From: Neoarius graeffei
Taxonomy: Eukaryota; Chordata; Actinopteri; Siluriformes; Ariidae
Direction: 5' to 3'
NCBI RefSeq assembly: GCF_027579695.1
Contig: NC_083582.1
Span: 5,986,878-6,050,877 of the forward strand
DNA: 64,000 nucleotides
Shown here in pieces: positions 44,124 to 55,639 of the stretch (positions are counted from its first letter, which is position 1; each line of letters starts with the position of its first letter). Below the pieces are notes generated by a model. The model was not told the origin of the DNA. It worked only from the letters and a program-made list of their open reading frames with translations, and did no database searches. Both the position numbers and the translations under genes were made by a program.

Positions 44124-44237
44124 TTACCCGTACCTGGCCTTGTCATAGGCCAGCGCCAGGCGCCGGATGTTCGCCACACAGCTGGCTGCCGCCTCCTGCA
44201 GCGCCTCGTCTGTCGATCCCATCATGCGGAGGAGGGG
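44124..44237 (-). CDS. odad2: odad2 (armc4) terminal coding exon
   Basis: The minus strand reads [20 protein letters not shown], then [17 protein letters not shown] and TAA (44126-44124): 37 codons plus stop. Human ARMC4/ODAD2 as I remember it ends [35 protein letters not shown], so this is the last exon, covering the end of the final armadillo repeat. The acceptor CAG is at 44240-44238, after a weak pyrimidine tract (gtttgtgtcg). ODAD2 is a ciliary protein of the outer-dynein-arm docking complex on axonemal microtubules; loss causes primary ciliary dyskinesia in people. Upstream exons should lie to the right on the minus strand but none was recognised up to 64000. A splice donor-like GTACGG occurs inside the exon, but reading through gives the conserved KARY end. 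Confidence 0.88.
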   Translation of the reverse strand, partial: PLLRMMGSTDEALQEAAASCVANIRRLALAYDKARYG

Positions 44238-44344
44238 CTGCGACACAAACCGACATGTCAGAACCATAACCGCTGCTTCCTCATAGCACACATCACACAC
44301 GCAGCACTACACTAAAGCCCTGGGGTTCTGTATCGACGTTTACA
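44238..44344 (-). other. odad2: odad2 intron, start
   Basis: Short unique sequence before the first MITE of the presumed intron. Confidence 0.5.
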
Positions 44345-44605
44345 CCACGGCGCTGCTGAATTCTGGATTCTGATTGGTCAGAAGGCGGCGATTCATTTTC
44401 TCTAACCACAGATTACAGGATTATATTAAATGTGCTTGCTCTAATGCTGTCGTTTCCGTAGTAACAGCTCATTCACAGGGACGAAAGCGTGCGTAATTAT
44501 TGATGTGAATATTTCTGTAAGACGAGGCTTATTTAACATTTACAGAAGGAGTCTCCGGGAGCAGTCAGAGGTAAAGCTGGAACTTCAAGTTTTTAGATAT
44601 TTTAA
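44345..44605 (-). mobile_element. MITE family copy g, in odad2 intron
   Basis: Reverse orientation: attctgattggtcagaagg, gtttccgtagtaacagctca, agaaggagtctccgg and gtcagaggtaaagctgg in inverse order to copy b. Confidence 0.65.
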
Positions 44606-44700
44606 AGACAGAAGGGAGAAAGAACAATCCTCAGGATGTGCGGTTGGAGGAAAGTGATCAACGTTTGGGCAAAATTTTGTCTAATAATCTACAAGGATTA

Positions 44701-45770
44701 AGGCCCGGTCCCACAATACCGATAACTATAAATAAATCGGTCCCCTGCAGTTTATGTGGTCGGCGCTCACACCAGAGTGATAACGATCCCTGTAGCCCAT
44801 GCCCGGGTTTATCCGTATCGCTGAGGTCGCTTCTGGACCTGATCCCATAAACATCTGACCAATCAGGTAATCGTTTACATGTGACGTTGTCTGAGCACGT
44901 GCTGTTTTTCCCCGGGCGTCTTTGTACATCCTTGTTGCATCACGAAGTCACGGAAAAGAGAAACTATAAAACACAAAGCACGGATCTTTTATTCATGGAT
45001 GGATGTGTGATATTCTTCTGCGAAATATCAATCGTAAATTAATAAAGTAAATCAAAGTCCTTCTTGCACCGTTCAATGGTGCGCTTGGCGGCGCTGATCT
45101 CCGTTTCGTAGCCCTCGGCCTCTCGCCTATATTACATCGCTAGGGTTACAGTAGGGGCGTGTCCTCTGGTAACCGCGAGAGTTTGACTCCACACTCGCAT
45201 CTGTATTGCAGCGTGCCTTGCCAGATGGCAGTAGGCACCATTTTCATGATGGTCTTTGGTATGACCTGACCGTGAGTAGAACTCGCAATCTCCCGATCGA
45301 GAGGCGGACCACGTGGTTTTAGACTTCTTAATTTCTTATCCAATTTATATGAAATCTGTAACAAATCTATAATATCCTGAAACGTCCGTGACCGATCCGC
45401 AAATTATTAGCATCCGTGACGCGTCCGTATTAAAATCCGTAACCACTCTGTATTTTTATCCTTTTTTATTATATTTCTGTAATCCGTGACCTATCCGTAT
45501 TTTATCAACCACTGGAGTGTGTACATGGGTTGTTTTGAAGTCCGAGCTGTACAGTACGACCCGGAATAATGTGCTACTACTTGGAAAAAACTTCCATGAC
45601 AATTCCTAAGTTGCATGCGTTTATTTCCCCGAGTGTCAGGACCGAGTGATATTATAGTCGGGATTATATTCGTGGTGTTTCTGCTCCAGACGGGAACTAA
45701 ACTCAGCCAGAGGTAGCTGTAGTTATATGGTAGGTATAGTTAGAGTTATCAGTGTTGTGGAACCGGGCCC
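44701..45770. mobile_element. Harbinger-like element carrying a SINE
   Basis: aggcccggtcccacaatacc at the left end pairs with ggttgtggaaccgggccc-type inverse at the right end. The similarity extends about 40 bp inward (gataactataa). TTA is present on both sides (44698-44700 and 45771-45773). Nearly half of the interior is a SINE on the minus strand (45020-45325); the rest is non-coding. Confidence 0.75.
45020..45325 (-). mobile_element. tRNA-derived SINE family 3 nested in Harbinger-like element
   Basis: On the minus strand: ctcgatcgggagattgcgag (B-box-like region), caaagaccatcatgaaaatgg, gccttctggcaaggcacgctgc-type wording, cagaggacacgccc, ggcgagaggccgagggctac and a tgcaagaaggactttgattt end. 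This is a known style of fish SINE. The final part can be read as a coiled-coil-like peptide, which is misleading. Confidence 0.7.
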
Positions 45771-45773
45771 TTA

Positions 45774-46980
45774 TTCAAGTGCATTACGGCTTCTCCATGT
45801 GTGTGTGTGTAAAAATGCCTTCTACACACACACTCTACAAGCGTCTAAATTTATTCCAAACAAGCATATTACACGCTCAGTGAGTGTGTATAAATATTTC
45901 TCAAACCTCTGACCTTCCTTTTTTTGGTCCTTGTGTAATAATGGATAATTTATAGCAGTAAAAATAGCCTCCCTTTAAAAGCTATAAAATATAAAAGGGA
46001 AAGCGGTGGCTAGCGGTAAGTAGCTACAGTAAGTGAACATCTTGATGTTGACAATATACCAATTACACATTGTAATGTTTTCTATTTCCATCCAGCAGCT
46101 GCATTAATGTCCAGGATTAAAAACACCAACAACAAAACAAACCATCCCTGACTCCGCGCCTTTCGAAGCGCACGAGTCAAATCGGACCCTTCCATTTTGG
46201 CATGATTATAAGCCGTGCGTGTTTGATCGCTCCTCTCCACACCCGGCCAGCTAAACTCCAGAAGAGACCACTTTCCGGAACAGTCTGGCTACGTAAAATA
46301 ACACATTAAAAGCTTTTGCTTTTTACTGTGCAGAAACGGTTACTTATTATACTGTCAGATGATGTGAACGTTAAAGGAGACGAGTGGGTGCCAATGCCAC
46401 ACTGTGGCTATGCAACATGGCACGGTATAATATACTTGTCTTTCGTTCTTATTTGCATGCGCGGTGAGGAGAGGAGGCCGTGCTCACGGATCTAAATAAA
46501 CACAAATTACTGAAAAAAGCAACACTGGCACCACAGACCTTTTAAATGTCATCGTCTACACAGGCCCAGTGGCAGGCAGCAGATTGTGGTGAAATACAAA
46601 CTCTCTCTTCATTCTTCTTGACCTTTTCATGACCCGAACGACTGTTTTCCCCCCAAAGGTCGATAACCTTAGATGGATTTTCACTGGAGGATCCTTTTCA
46701 GGAATTTGGATGCATTTTCAGTGCAGGATTCCCCCCCCAGCTTTTTAATCGGCATGGAGAACGTGGAAGAAATTTTTCAGAAATAAATTTAAAAACTTCA
46801 AGTGCAGGAATACCATGAGAATTTTTTTTTTTAGAAAACTAGGTACATGGGTACTTTTCTGCACACTGCAGGAACTTCTTAAGGAACCTACGAGGAAAAA
46901 AAAAAAATCAGGAACTTGGACCTGTGGATCCGTTTATGAATCAGAGACTGCACGTGTAAATATGTGTAGTGTGTGAAATA
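45774..46980. other. odad2: Presumed odad2 intron, no exon recognised
   Basis: Mostly unique. At about 46640-46930 scattered cttttcaggaa/aggaacct words recur that also flank the MITE at 49914; they are probably one diffuse minisatellite-like family. Confidence 0.4.
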
Positions 46981-46989
46981 CAGTGCTTT

Positions 46990-47580
46990 TATCATCTCTA
47001 TTTCTTTTTTTGGGATCAGTAAAATCCATCCTTCCATCCCATCATCGCACTGATCCATCCCATCAACCCATTCCATCCAAACTTCCCATCCGATCATTCT
47101 TCCATCCACCCTATCCACCGATCCCACTATTTCCATCCTTCTTATCAAATCCCAGTCATCCTACCAATCATCCTATCCTATACATCCCAACAATCCCTAC
47201 CACCCATCAATCCATCCCACCATCCATACTATTCTATACATCCATCCATATCATCTATCCATCCTACATATCCATCAAAGGTTAATCCATCCAATCCATC
47301 CCACCACTCATACAATCCTATACATCCATCTCAAAGGTCAATCCATCCAATCCCTATCACCCAGCTATCCATTCCACCATTCATACTATCCTATACATCC
47401 ATTCATATCGTCTGTCTATCCTACTTATCTGTCCAATCCATCTCAAAGGTTGATCCATCCAATCCATGCCACCCATCCCACCACTCATACCATCCTATAC
47501 GTCCATCTCAAAGGTCAATCCATCTGATCCCTATCACCCATCCATCCATCCCACTTTTCATATCATCCTCTCTCTCTCTC

Positions 47581-47639
<59 letters not shown>

Positions 47640-47896
47640 GTGTGGGACATGACATTCCACCGAATGGGTGCCATTTGCTTGTTGTACCACTCCCAAATTA
47701 AACTTAATTTGTTATATCTTTTCAACACTGATTATAATAACACACATATTTAACTATTCAAAATGTGTATTGGTCAACCTCAGGCTACGTTATTTATTTT
47801 TTAACAAGGCTTGGAAGTCAAAGATGGCTGCATACTCTTTATATGAGTAACAGGACTGAAAGTAACAGGACTGAGTTTTTAGCCTAGGATTAGCTA

Positions 47897-47943
<47 letters not shown>

Positions 47944-48340
47944 CACACACACACACACACATACATACATACCATCTAGCCATCCATCCAACCCATCTCA
48001 AAAGGTCAATCCATTCAATCCCTATCACCCACCCAGCCATCCATCCCACCATTCATACCATCCTATCCATCTCTCATCTACCCATCCTACCTATCCATCC
48101 AATCCATGCCACCCATCCATCCTACCATCCTGTCCATCCATCTCATCTACCCATCCTACCTATCCATCCAATCCATGCCATCCATCCATCCATCCATCCA
48201 TCCTACCATTCATACCATCCTATCCATCCATCTCAAAGGTTGATCCATCCCATCCATGCAACCCATACATCCAACACTCTATCCATCTATCTTCCCATCC
48301 CATCCTATTGATACCATCATTCCCATCCCATCATTCCCAC
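46990..48340. repeat. ATCC/CATC satellite, 1.3 kb, with AT runs
   Basis: Degenerate array of ccatccatccca-like tetranucleotides with higher-order units (catcctatacatccatctca followed by aaggtcaatccatcc), split by (AT)n at 47583-47634 and 47900-47937 and by a 260-bp non-satellite spacer at about 47635-47899. The plus strand is almost free of G. Confidence 0.93.
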
Positions 48341-49425
48341 ACTCTTCTTGCCCAATCCCAAGCAGGAAATTTTAATCTGACTTTGCCTGAATCAGTGTCA
48401 CCACTGTATTCGGTCCTTGAGGAGATTTAGTGTACACTATCAAATCAGGTTCTGTCTTTAATCTGAGAATCAAGAAATAACATTTTCACACAGCTGTTCT
48501 AGAACCTACGACAGGCTTTCTATAAACATCTCTATACCCACACACACTATAAGATTTGAAATAGCCGTCTCAGGAGGCCTGATTCGTTCATGAAATCAGT
48601 CGTGTTATAGCTGACTGGTTGATGAATCCTGCAGGGAATGAGAAACTCCATGTGTTTGTGTGTATGTAATTGAGAGCTTCTGTGCTCTGTGTTATCTTTG
48701 CGTTCACGTCATTCGTGTGAGGGCAAGGCTCGGGGCTGAACTCTGACTGCTTCTGCGTTAGGCACACATTCGCTGAGCTGCTGCACGCATTTATGCGGTC
48801 GACACGGTGCCAAGGCAGAGAGAGAGGTGAGACATTCCCAGAATTCCCTGCTCAAAGATAAATAGTGAAAGGAAAGCGTAAGCGTTGGAAGTCAAATCTT
48901 CTATCTTGTGAGCCTGAACCAGATTCCTGGATTTAATCAAGAGAAAATAATAGACTTGAGCCGGGAACTTTTTTGGGCTGCTTTATTTAGAAACGCTACT
49001 GCCAGCTTCTTTGTGTCTGCTCCGAAGCACTGTGGATCGGTTAACGGTTTCAGCTGGAGTCATTTCCAGATCGAGTGTAAAATAGCATCGAGAGCATGTC
49101 AGAGAGGCAATCGGACGTGAACACACGAGGCTGCGGAGACGTGCCGGCCAGCTCAGACAGGCTTCTTTTGTGAGTGGCTGGAGGATGCCAGGGCCTGCGT
49201 GCCAGCGTTCAGAGTGTGTTATTCAGCCGGAGCCAAACAGGGGGCTCCCTCAGCGGGTCGCTCGGGGCCTCTCCAGAACACACGACTTATACAACACAAA
49301 CACAACACCTCTTCTGATCTTATTTCCCTTATCTCCTCCGTCTTGTGTTTGCTGGAGTTGGCTGAAAGAGCCTGACCTCTGTGTAAATGCAGACATGTTT
49401 CCCCAAGCCCTGTGTGAACATGTGT
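48341..49425. other. odad2: Presumed odad2 intron, no exon recognised
   Basis: Non-repetitive, moderate GC. I checked the minus strand for armadillo-like helices and found none convincing. Confidence 0.4.

Positions 49426-49463
<38 letters not shown>
49426..49463. repeat. (CA)n microsatellite
   Basis: About 18 uninterrupted CA units. Confidence 0.95.
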
Positions 49464-49465
<2 letters not shown>

Positions 49466-49913
49466 TCTGTCACGCATAGAGGTGTCATGGTGTTAAGTGC
49501 GAGGGTGGTATGTTGCTGTTTCCTGGAGAGAGGGGCTTAAATCGCTCTAAAGCCTTCTGGGGTACACCTGAGAGCCATTAGGGCAACTTCCCATACTCGA
49601 GCCCTCATCACTCTGTACAAGCCTGCAGTCAACACCCTTACACTCCATCCCCCTCTCCTCTCCATACCTCCTTTACTGCTCCCTTCAGCACAGCTCTGCT
49701 ATTTTTAACTCCCTTCAGGACCGTAGCCCCGCCTACACAGCCCACACGCCTTATACATTTCTACTGCAAGAACCTTTTCAGAAACCTTTCAAGGAACAGA
49801 GGAACCTTTGCAGGAATTTCCGCAGTTTCACTGCAGGATTTTTTTCATGAAGCTAACAACTTTTTCTGGAACCCAGGTGGGCTTCTGGTACAGCAAGGAA
49901 AATATATATATAT

Positions 49914-50586
49914 TAGTGCTGTCAAAAATGTCGCGTTATTAACACGTTAACTTGACTCAATTTTAACGGCGATAATTTTTTTATCGCGAGATTAACGCTC
50001 TGTGACATGATGCCACGCCCCGCACAGCCAGAGTCCTCTGCCCTCCCCCGAAGAGCCACGGTGCTCGGCTTAGGTTTCGTTTTCCCATTGGCGGCTCCAG
50101 CCCCACTTTGCAGTGGCTGTGACAAGACGTGTTATGCTCTGCAATAAAAAAAAAAAACATTGGTACAACCAGTGTTCGAACTATGCCGATATTTTCGAGG
50201 GGTCCCTTTTTTTTCCCTTGGGGGGGTGCTTGCGCTTGTCTCAGAGTGCGGATCTCCATCGCGCGCTCACTTCGGATATGCAAATGCTTCCTGTTACACA
50301 CGATTGCTATGTCAATAAACATCATTTTGCCAATATTTTAGAGACCCCCCAACATTTCCCAAATCATGTTTTCAAGGGATCTCATGTCTGTTTCAGGGGA
50401 TCTCGGCTCCTCCGTGTACCCCCGTAGTTCGAACGGTGAGCAAGCCCATTCACTTTTTTATGCTGATAAGAGAATTACATGGTTTTTCATGTGACAAAAA
50501 TGTGCGATTAAATTGCGATTAATCGCGAGTTAACTATGACAGTCGCGACATTAATTATGATTAAATATTTTAATCGCTTGACAGCA

Positions 50587-50589
<3 letters not shown>
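49914..50589 (+). mobile_element. Composite MITE, TIR TAGTGCTGTCAA, copy 2
   Basis: Ends ttagtgctgtcaa and ttgacagcactaa in TA-repeat flanks (short on the left, about 47 bp on the right at 50590-50636). Sequence follows copy 1 (8239-8916) throughout, including the same internal cagtgttcgaacta...tagttcgaacggtg segment. Confidence 0.82.

Positions 50590-50636
<47 letters not shown>
50590..50636. repeat. (TA)n microsatellite
   Basis: TA run abutting the right end of the composite MITE. Confidence 0.95.
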
Positions 50637-50639
<3 letters not shown>

Positions 50640-50994
50640 AACCCAGGAACTTTAGATTGCTTTCACTCTTAGGACCTTTTCAGAAATCTAGGAGTTTTTC
50701 CAGGAACCTGAACTTTGTGCACTGAAGAAAGAAAACAAACCAAAATTATGCTCTCTGGGTGGGAGGGGCATACTCTCTCTCCCCTGTCAATCATAATTAC
50801 ATTAGTCAATTGTGGGCATCTGTGAGCTTATGTATGTGGAGGAGGGGAGACAGCGCTTTCGTTAGCGTGCGATATAGCTGGTTGGTGGGTGGGATTTAGC
50901 AGGTGACCGAATGGGGGATAACATTTTGGAAATTAACAACATGCAGATGTCCTCTGGCATTGCTTAATATATCAACAGCTGGATAACTAACTAA

Positions 50995-51691
50995 GGCCAA
51001 GTTTACATTAGACCGTATCTGTCTCGTTTTCTTCGCGGATGCACTGTCCGTTTACATTAAAACGCCCGGAAACGCCGGGAAACGGGAATCCGCCAGCGTC
51101 CACGTATTCAATCCAGATCGTGTCTGGTCCGGTGCTGTGTAAACATCGAGAATACGCTGTGCTGAGCTCTAGCTGGCGTCGTCATTGGACAACGTCACTG
51201 TGACATCCACCTTCCTGATTCGCTGGCGTTGGTCATGTGACGCGACTGCTGAAAAACGGCGCGGACTTCCGCCTTGTATCACCTTTCATTAAAGAGTATA
51301 AAAGTATGAAAATACTGCAAATACTGATGCAAATACTGCCCATTGTGTAGTTATGATGGTCTTTAGGCTTGCCATCCTTCCACTTGCAAGTGGTAAGTGA
51401 TATGCGCTGGGATCACACACACAGCGGCTCAGTCCCGAATCACAGCTCGTGCGCTTCACTCGCGCGCTCTGTGAGCTGCGCAGGCAGGGCCGGAGTGCGC
51501 ACCCTCCAGAGGGCACTCACTGTCCAGGGCGGAGTGATTTGGAGCGCAGGATGCCTGCGGAGCCGAGCGTATCCGTGTATTGGCGTTGCTGTGTGCACGC
51601 GAATCGTGTATTGGTGTTGCTGTGTGCACACTAATCGTTTTAAAAACGTTAATCTGATGATCCGCTGATACGGTCTAATGTAAACCCCACC
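50995..51691 (-). mobile_element. Harbinger-like MITE, copy 2 (inverted), TAA TSD
   Basis: ggccaagtttacattagacc at the left and the inverse ggtctaatgtaaaccccacc at the right. TAA on both sides (50992-50994 and 51692-51694). Against copy 1 (18056-18715) it has an extra tandem segment near the right end (ctgtgtgcac...attggtgttgctgtgtgcac). Confidence 0.85.
51289..51375 (-). other. 28-codon hydrophobic mini-ORF, second copy
   Basis: Encodes the same 28 residues as 18337-18423 (MASLKTIITTQWAVFASVFA and eight more). A C for A change in the Thr codon at residue 6 is silent. Confidence 0.4.
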
Positions 51692-51694
51692 TAA

Positions 51695-52704
51695 AATAGC
51701 TAACTAACTAGCTGTACAACTAGCTAGACACAAACTACATGGATGTTCTTTGGCTATTTTGGCTACATAAATAATTAGTGAGATAACTAGCCAGAGGGGG
51801 AAAACAAAAAACACCCAAACACTGAGATGCAATACTTACTATCGGACAAAAACCATATGCAGATGACCTCTAGTTTTTGGCCATACAAATAGCTAGCTAC
51901 AAAACTAGCCAGATAAAAAGATTTAGATATCCAGAACTGTTACCCAACCAAGGAACCACCGAGGAACCTTTTGTTTTTCTCTTTCTAAAAATGTAGACGT
52001 TCTCCTGTAAAATGGTACACACATGTGGACACACCTGAGAAGCTCCACATTCCTCATTCCTCTCAGTGTGAGAGAGAGAGAGGATCGTAAACAGCCCGAG
52101 TGTGTGTTAGTGTGTCATCTGTTCTTCATAATCCAACAGTCTGAACCTGCTCTCCACTCAGCATGAGCAAGAGAAACAACACAGAACCTGAACATGCCTC
52201 ATGCTTTACATCGACTCTGTGTCTAGCCATCGCCATCCATCTCTCTCTCTCTCTCTCATAACGAAAGCCTGTTTTGAGTTCTCAACATGAACACAACAGT
52301 GAAAACAAACAGACTCTGAAAAACAGAAGTAGTATCAACGTTCAGAAGTTCGCAAGGCAGCGCTGGGCCTCTGCAATCTTTTTCTCATTAATTCTTTCAA
52401 ACCACCACAAAATACACAGCAGAACACAGGATCTGGCAACCGGCACTGCTGAAATCCCCTCACATGGAAATGCCTGAGCATTACCATCTGCATTGTGTAA
52501 TTTACTTCCATTCAATTCCCTAAAAAAATGCTTTGGTTCTATTCTACAGAACGTTGAGTGAAGCTGTCTCTGAGGATTTATGGGTTGAGCAAATAATCTG
52601 CAGCGCCGCAGTAGCAACAGGCGGAGAACTTGTTTCTGTGCTCCATCTGAATGAAACCGAGAGATTCCAATTACTTCATATAAATATGACAAATTTCATT
52701 CAAA
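51695..52704. other. odad2: Presumed odad2 intron, no exon recognised
   Basis: Words ctagctaactagctac repeat around 51695-51925. (CT)n at 52240-52257. The part at 52330-52640 is unique and could be conserved non-coding sequence, without proof. Confidence 0.35.
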
Positions 52705-52870
52705 CGTTCGAATATTTTTCATTCCAGCTTTTACAAACTAAATGAGCTTCTGAGTGTAGAGTAAATGGGGCTTCTAGAAAGCTTTTCTTGTTTTCTAAAA
52801 ACTAAAATCAGAACATGATTTCATGACATGTTTACAGCCTGGAGTCAAAACCAAAATGTCAAAAACACTG
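52705..52870. repeat. Segmental duplicate, copy 1
   Basis: About 165 bp (ttttcattccagcttttaca to aaaacactgtagtcagac) match 57290-57460 at a high level in the same orientation. Both are followed by gcttcctctgtccagcctggg-type repeats. Confidence 0.75.
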
Positions 52871-53800
52871 TAGTCAGACTGGAGCTTCCTCAGACAAGCC
52901 CAGAGTTTCCTGTGTCCAGCCAGAGGCTTTCTACATCAAGCATAAGGCTTCCTCCTTCTAACATGAGGCTTAGTACAGCTCCATGTACCTGGAGTTTCAT
53001 TCTCCCAACTGAGGGCTTGATCTTTTGGCCTTCCTCAACCTGGCCCAAGGTTTCTTCACTCTGACCTGGGACTTCTTCCCTCCATGGTTTAAGCCATGCA
53101 CCCCAGTAGTTCCTCTGTCTGGCCCAAGGTTCATCCTGGGGCTTCATCTGTCCAGCCCACAGCATAATCCATCTGTCCAGCATGGGGCTTGTACTGTCTA
53201 TCCCAGGGCTTCTTCTGTCCAGCATAGGCTTCAACCTGGGGCTTCTTCTGTCCAGCATGGGCTTCAACCTGGGGTTTCTTCTGTCCAGCATGGGCTTCAA
53301 CCTGGGGCTTCTTTTGTCCATCACAGGGCTTCAACCTGGGGCTTCTTCTGTCCATCACAGGGCTTCAACCTGGGGCTTCTTTTGTCCATCACAGGGCTTC
53401 AACCTGGGGCTTCTTCTGTCCATCACAGGGCTTCAACCTGGGGCTTCTTCTGTCCATCACAGGGCTTCAACCTGGGGCTTCTTCTGTCCAGCATGGGCTT
53501 CAACCTGGGCTTCTTCTGTCCAGCATGGGCTTCAACCTGGGGCTTCTTCTGTCCAGCATGGGCTTCAACCTGGGCTTCTTCTGTCCAGCATGGGCTTCAA
53601 CCTGGGGCTTCTTCTGTCCATCACAGGGCTTCAACCTGGGGCTTCTTCTATCCTACATGGGGCTATTTCTATGGGTCCCACAGCTTGCTTCATCCAATCT
53701 GGGGATTCATTTGCCCAGGCTTGTGCTTCCTCCATCCAGCCTATCCATCCACCCTGAGGCTTAAACTGTCTGGTCCGGCGTTTCCTCTGTCTGGCAGGAC
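52871..53800. repeat. Minisatellite, 32-34-bp units
   Basis: Degenerate units at both sides and a homogeneous core at about 53206-53650, with about thirteen copies of cttcttctgtccagcatggg or cttcttctgtccatcacagg followed by cttcaacctggg(g). Unit length alternates between 32, 33 and 34 bp, so no frame is conserved from unit to unit; long frames here are not genes. Confidence 0.95.
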
Positions 53801-55630
53801 TTCCTGGGTATTGTCTTATCCATATTACTTCTCAATATCCTAACCATTGTACTGTACATTTTATTGTAATAAAAGCAATGTGCAAAGTGTGCCTTCAGCA
53901 TTGACCATAGTTCTGAAAAATCCTTTTAATTAACGGTTCAGCAGAAAAAGCACCGGGCACAAATAAAACACTTTTATGAAAAAAAAAAAGGACTAACAGT
54001 CTGCTTTTGAACATACAGACGCTCGTAAAAATATAATACTGGGCTGAACCGATCGTTCGACGTGCTTTCATATTTTTATGAAATATTCTAATAAATATTA
54101 CAAGTTCCTTTCTTGGTTGGAATAAATAGTGTACAAAATATTGTACGAGGGCCGTATTTGTTGCTTGTAAAGCCGATGAGGACAGGAGCAAAGCTCAGAC
54201 TGGTCTCTAATGGCTTTTCCAGGGTAAAATACTTTCTTCTCAACGCTTAATTTCCTCTGCTCAAGTGTAGGGGACTGGGTTCTACACCATTAACACCAGG
54301 CAGCAAGAGTTAGTGTCTGAACACACGTCTCAGATAGAGCCCAGCATGCAGACAGAGACAGACACACAGAGAGAGAGAGATTATTATGACTTAAGCTGCT
54401 ACATGTTCTTCGTGAAAGCTTCGAGATTTGAAATACGGCTACAATAATATCAGGAGACAGTCCTGAGTTTTACACCCCTTCATAAATTAGACTGGAGCGC
54501 AGACATCGTTCCCTGATAAACGCTCTCCAAACCCATTTACAACGTTTGGAAATATTGTTTTAACACGTTTTCTGCCACACTGACGCATATATCATGTGTA
54601 AAATGCAGACAAGTGGACTTGCCCTCCCTCGTGCTCTCGGTGATGTGTCCTGGGGCGAGTCAGGTATACTGGAGGCGAAGACAAATTGAACTGAGTGTGT
54701 GTGTGTGTGTGCTATAGAGTGAAAATGCGCGAGTACAATAAGTGTAATTGTTAGTAATGGTGCAGTACTGGTGCAAAATCTATGTATATGCACACACCAC
54801 TGAACTGAATAAATGCATGGATAAATTGGACAGAAAAATAAATAAATAAATAAACAAATAAATAAATAAACTGAGCTTAATGACTTTTGCAAATTGGACT
54901 TTACTCCTTTGGAACAGCCGATGTTGAGCCCGGTCTCTAATTACGGGCTGTGCTAAACCACAGCAGCACATCAGCCTGGTGCTCGCCATTAAAGCAAAAA
55001 GAACATGGGAAAAAACGACTTGGCTGCAACGTTGCGACCGCGTTCGTAATTTATCCGCCTGTTCCTATTGGGGAAGCGTTTTACCACGCCGTGTTTGCAA
55101 ACACTTTTCTCATGTGAAAATATTTAACAGTGGAAATGCTGAAGTTATACATCTGCTACTAAACAGTGGAGCACAACACCACTCTGTCTGGATTGAAACC
55201 CAAAGTGGGTGTGGCCTATTTTTAAAAATTAACTATGAACCCGACCACTCTACCTCCGGAAACACTGAAAAAACCCGTCTGGATTAGAAATGATGGCAGC
55301 GTTTAGGTCCGAGTTTCTCAACCTGAGCTACGCTTCAGCCTCATCTGAAGCCACCGTGACCCTGACCAGGCAGGTACGAAGGATGCATCACACAGCCACA
55401 TTTTATTTAGATATATAATTCATATTTTATTATGAGATATTTCCATCATATTCTGATTTTCTTTTTTTGAAACATTTTATTAATTGGTTTTGCAACTGTG
55501 ATATTTACATGAAGATAAAGATAAATCAAGATACATTATTTTAGATAATACGCAATATAAATTTGTTTAGCTTTAGATATTTTATGTTTTGTATCCGAGG
55601 GCTTGCTAGTAGCCTGTAAGTGTGTGAGTT
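53801..55630. other. odad2: Presumed odad2 intron, no exon recognised
   Basis: AT-rich. (GT)n at 54695-54711 and an (AAAT)n run at 54837-54870. Nothing else recognised. Confidence 0.35.
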
Positions 55631-55639
55631 TTTTTTTTT

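Noticed and set aside
45045..45130. Minus-strand coiled-coil-like peptide ending KRTIERCKKDFDLLY and a stop, looking like a terminal exon
   Set aside because: The same nucleotides are the 3' body and end of a tRNA-derived SINE (ggcgagaggccgagggctac...aaggactttgattt), continuous with its head at 45325; the peptide is a by-product.
52330..52700. Candidate exon on either strand
   Set aside because: The frames have no motif and no consensus splice sites; at most conserved non-coding sequence.
53025..53843. 272-codon open frame with repeated GLQPGASS-like units
   Set aside because: It is a translated minisatellite. Unit lengths of 32, 33 and 34 bp shift the frame between repeats, and all three frames are open, as is the reverse strand.
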